Shown here piece by piece: positions 52,333-53,397 of a stretch of DNA of 53,397 bases (positions within the stretch are counted from its first letter, which is position 1; every line of letters begins with the position of its first letter). The stretch is from Bacteroides sp. OF04-15BH (GTDB lineage: Bacteria; Bacteroidota; Bacteroidia; Bacteroidales; Bacteroidaceae): the NCBI RefSeq assembly GCF_003477995.1, contig NZ_QUEM01000027.1, positions 1 through 53,397 of the forward strand. The letters are read 5' to 3'. Position numbers and translations under genes: made by a program. The notes under the pieces were generated by a model. That model saw only the letters and a program-made list of their open reading frames with translations, did no database searches and was not told the DNA's origin.

Positions 52333-53397
52333 ATGAATCTGAAACATTTTATTGACCGGCCGATCCTGTCCATCGTGATTTCCGTGGTGATTCTGGTTGC
52401 CGGACTGATTGGACTCTATGCCTTGTCCGTAGAGCAGTATCCTGATATTGCCCCGCCTACCATCCGTGTTTCTACCACCTATAGCGGTGCCAATGCCGAA
52501 GCGGTGCAGAAGAGTGTGATTGTTCCTCTGGAAGAGGCGATCAATGGTGTGGAGAACATGACCTCTACGGCCAGTAATACCGGTAGTGCTGAGATTACGG
52601 TGTATTTCAAGCAGGGAACTGATCCGGATATGGCGGCGGTGAACGTGCAGAACAAAGTTTCTACAGCTACATCTTTGTTGCCGGCGGAGGTAACCAAGGT
52701 GGGAGTAACCACCATGAAGCGTCAGAGCAGTACGTTGATGATCTTTGGCCTGTATAGTCCGAACGGGACGTATGATGAAAATTTCCTGACCAATTATCTG
52801 ACCATTAATGTAAAGCCGCAGATTCAGCGTATTAGCGGTGTGGGAGAAGTAAACGTCATGGGTGGCGACTATGCCATGCGTATCTGGCTGAAGCCTGATG
52901 TGATGGCACAATATGAGCTGGAACCGTCGGATGTAGAGGCGGCTTTGGCCAGCCAGAATATTGAAGCCTCTACCGGATCTATTGGCGAAGATTCGAAAAA
53001 TGTGTATCAGTATACACTGAAATACCGTGGACGATTGGAAACAGAAGAAGAGTTTGAGGAAATAGTTATCAAGTCATTCAGTGACGGACGAGTACTGAAA
53101 CTCAAGGATGTGGCCGATGTGGAACTGGGAGCACAAAGTTATTCCTATACGGGAAGTGTGAACGGAGCACCCGGAACCACCTGTATGATTAATCAGATGG
53201 CCGGAACAAATGCCAATGAGATTATTACCGACATCAACTCTTATCTGGAAGAACTGAAAAAGGATTTGCCGGAAGATATGGAGATTGTGGAGCTGATGAG
53301 TACCAAGAACTTCCTGGATGCTTCCATCAATGAGGTGATCAAAACACTCAATCGAGGGTTGTGTCAGATAAACTGTGTCAAGGTTAGTTTTATCCCT
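52333..53397 (+). CDS. RND efflux permease (AcrB-like), truncated at an inserted element
   Basis: The start MNLKHFIDRPILSIVISVVIL is the usual AcrB/HAE1 N-terminus, preceded by GGAGGG. The pore-domain blocks YPDIAPPTIRVSTTYSGAN near 37 and VQNKVSTATSLLP near 104 follow. Homology runs normally to SINEVIKTL near residue 339, where IEAI and the second membrane helix should come. Instead the frame reads NRGLCQINCV from about 53350 with no RND similarity. The DNA there looks like the end of an insertion sequence. Some 700 residues of the pump would be missing or displaced, so the efflux system is probably inactive as shown. ATG and first 339 residues are certain. Confidence 0.88.
   Translation, partial: MNLKHFIDRPILSIVISVVILVAGLIGLYALSVEQYPDIAPPTIRVSTTYSGANAEAVQKSVIVPLEEAINGVENMTSTASNTGSAEITVYFKQGTDPDMAAVNVQNKVSTATSLLPAEVTKVGVTTMKRQSSTLMIFGLYSPNGTYDENFLTNYLTINVKPQIQRISGVGEVNVMGGDYAMRIWLKPDVMAQYELEPSDVEAALASQNIEASTGSIGEDSKNVYQYTLKYRGRLETEEEFEEIVIKSFSDGRVLKLKDVADVELGAQSYSYTGSVNGAPGTTCMINQMAGTNANEIITDINSYLEELKKDLPEDMEIVELMSTKNFLDASINEVIKTLNRGLCQINCVKVSFIP
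53356..53397 (+). mobile_element. Probable left end of an insertion sequence, cut by the window edge
   Basis: After the last RND-like codons the sequence has GGGTTGTGTCA then GATAAACTGTGTCAAGG, with TGTGTCA repeated. Ends of this style are seen in IS256-type elements. No transposase lies in the window, so the family is a guess. The exact boundary and target duplication cannot be set. Confidence 0.5.

Noticed and set aside
1..53397. CRISPR arrays, tRNA or rRNA genes, UpxY/UpxZ antitermination genes
   Set aside because: Searched by eye; no spaced repeat series, no cloverleaf or rRNA segment, and the start of the capsule locus lies outside the window.

Overview
The window looks like chromosome of a Bacteroidales member, most likely Bacteroides or a close relative such as Phocaeicola. 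Support comes from promoters with the Bacteroides-type -7 motif TAnnTTTG rather than TATAAT, many lipoproteins with a Cys near residue 20-27, a Wzc-type kinase with a tyrosine-rich tail, a DUF4248 / HU-like / smalltalk gene cluster, and a run of GH29, GH89 and GH2 glycosidases. Base composition is mosaic. Most of the window is near 45-50% GC, but the glycosyltransferase block (about 1980-11139) and the stretch 15004-17322 are very AT-rich. These are estimates by eye.

Region 1 (1-21900) is a capsule or exopolysaccharide locus of the Wzx/Wzy type, all on the + strand. It has a membrane-anchored CapD-type 4,6-dehydratase, an AT-rich block of glycosyltransferases with Wzy polymerase, Wzx flippase and a DUF1919 protein, and an L-FucNAc precursor cassette (fnlA, wbuC-like, fnlB, fnlC). 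A PglC-type initiating transferase, an HpcH/HpaI-type aldolase and a D-2-hydroxyacid dehydrogenase follow, and then the export pair Wza/Wzc and an OmpA-type protein. A strong terminator closes it at 21913-21947. Region 2 (21960-26144) encodes a 900-residue coiled-coil lipoprotein, probably surface exposed, and a second OmpA-type protein.

Region 3 (26146-29411, - strand) holds a nucleotidyltransferase-fold protein, an acetate/succinate CoA-transferase and an unrecognised protein with a basic tail. Region 4 (29512-31026, + strand) is the DUF4248 / HU-like / P5-like / smalltalk cluster. Region 5 (31076-35842) is a phosphate regulon: a porin and pstS-C-A-B, behind a candidate PHO-box-like direct repeat with 11-bp period, with no phoU.

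Region 6 (35847-43347) is a - strand glycosidase operon (GH29 fucosidase, GH89 alpha-N-acetylglucosaminidase, GH2 beta-galactosidase) divergent from an AraC-family regulator. The enzyme set would suit trimming of mucin-like host glycans. The 3' end of the GH89 gene is fused to a near-identical 74-bp copy of the end of the GH29 gene, read in another frame. Region 7 (43414-48315) is a three-gene unit: a large secreted papain-like peptidase with lectin-like and PKD-like domains, a YiiX-type NlpC/P60 lipoprotein and a small DUF4878-like lipoprotein.

Region 8 (48361-53397) has an AraC-family gene broken by a one-base frameshift, about 630 bp without a gene, and an AraC regulator divergent from an RND efflux operon. 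The RND permease loses homology about 48 bp before the window ends, at what looks like the terminus of an insertion sequence.
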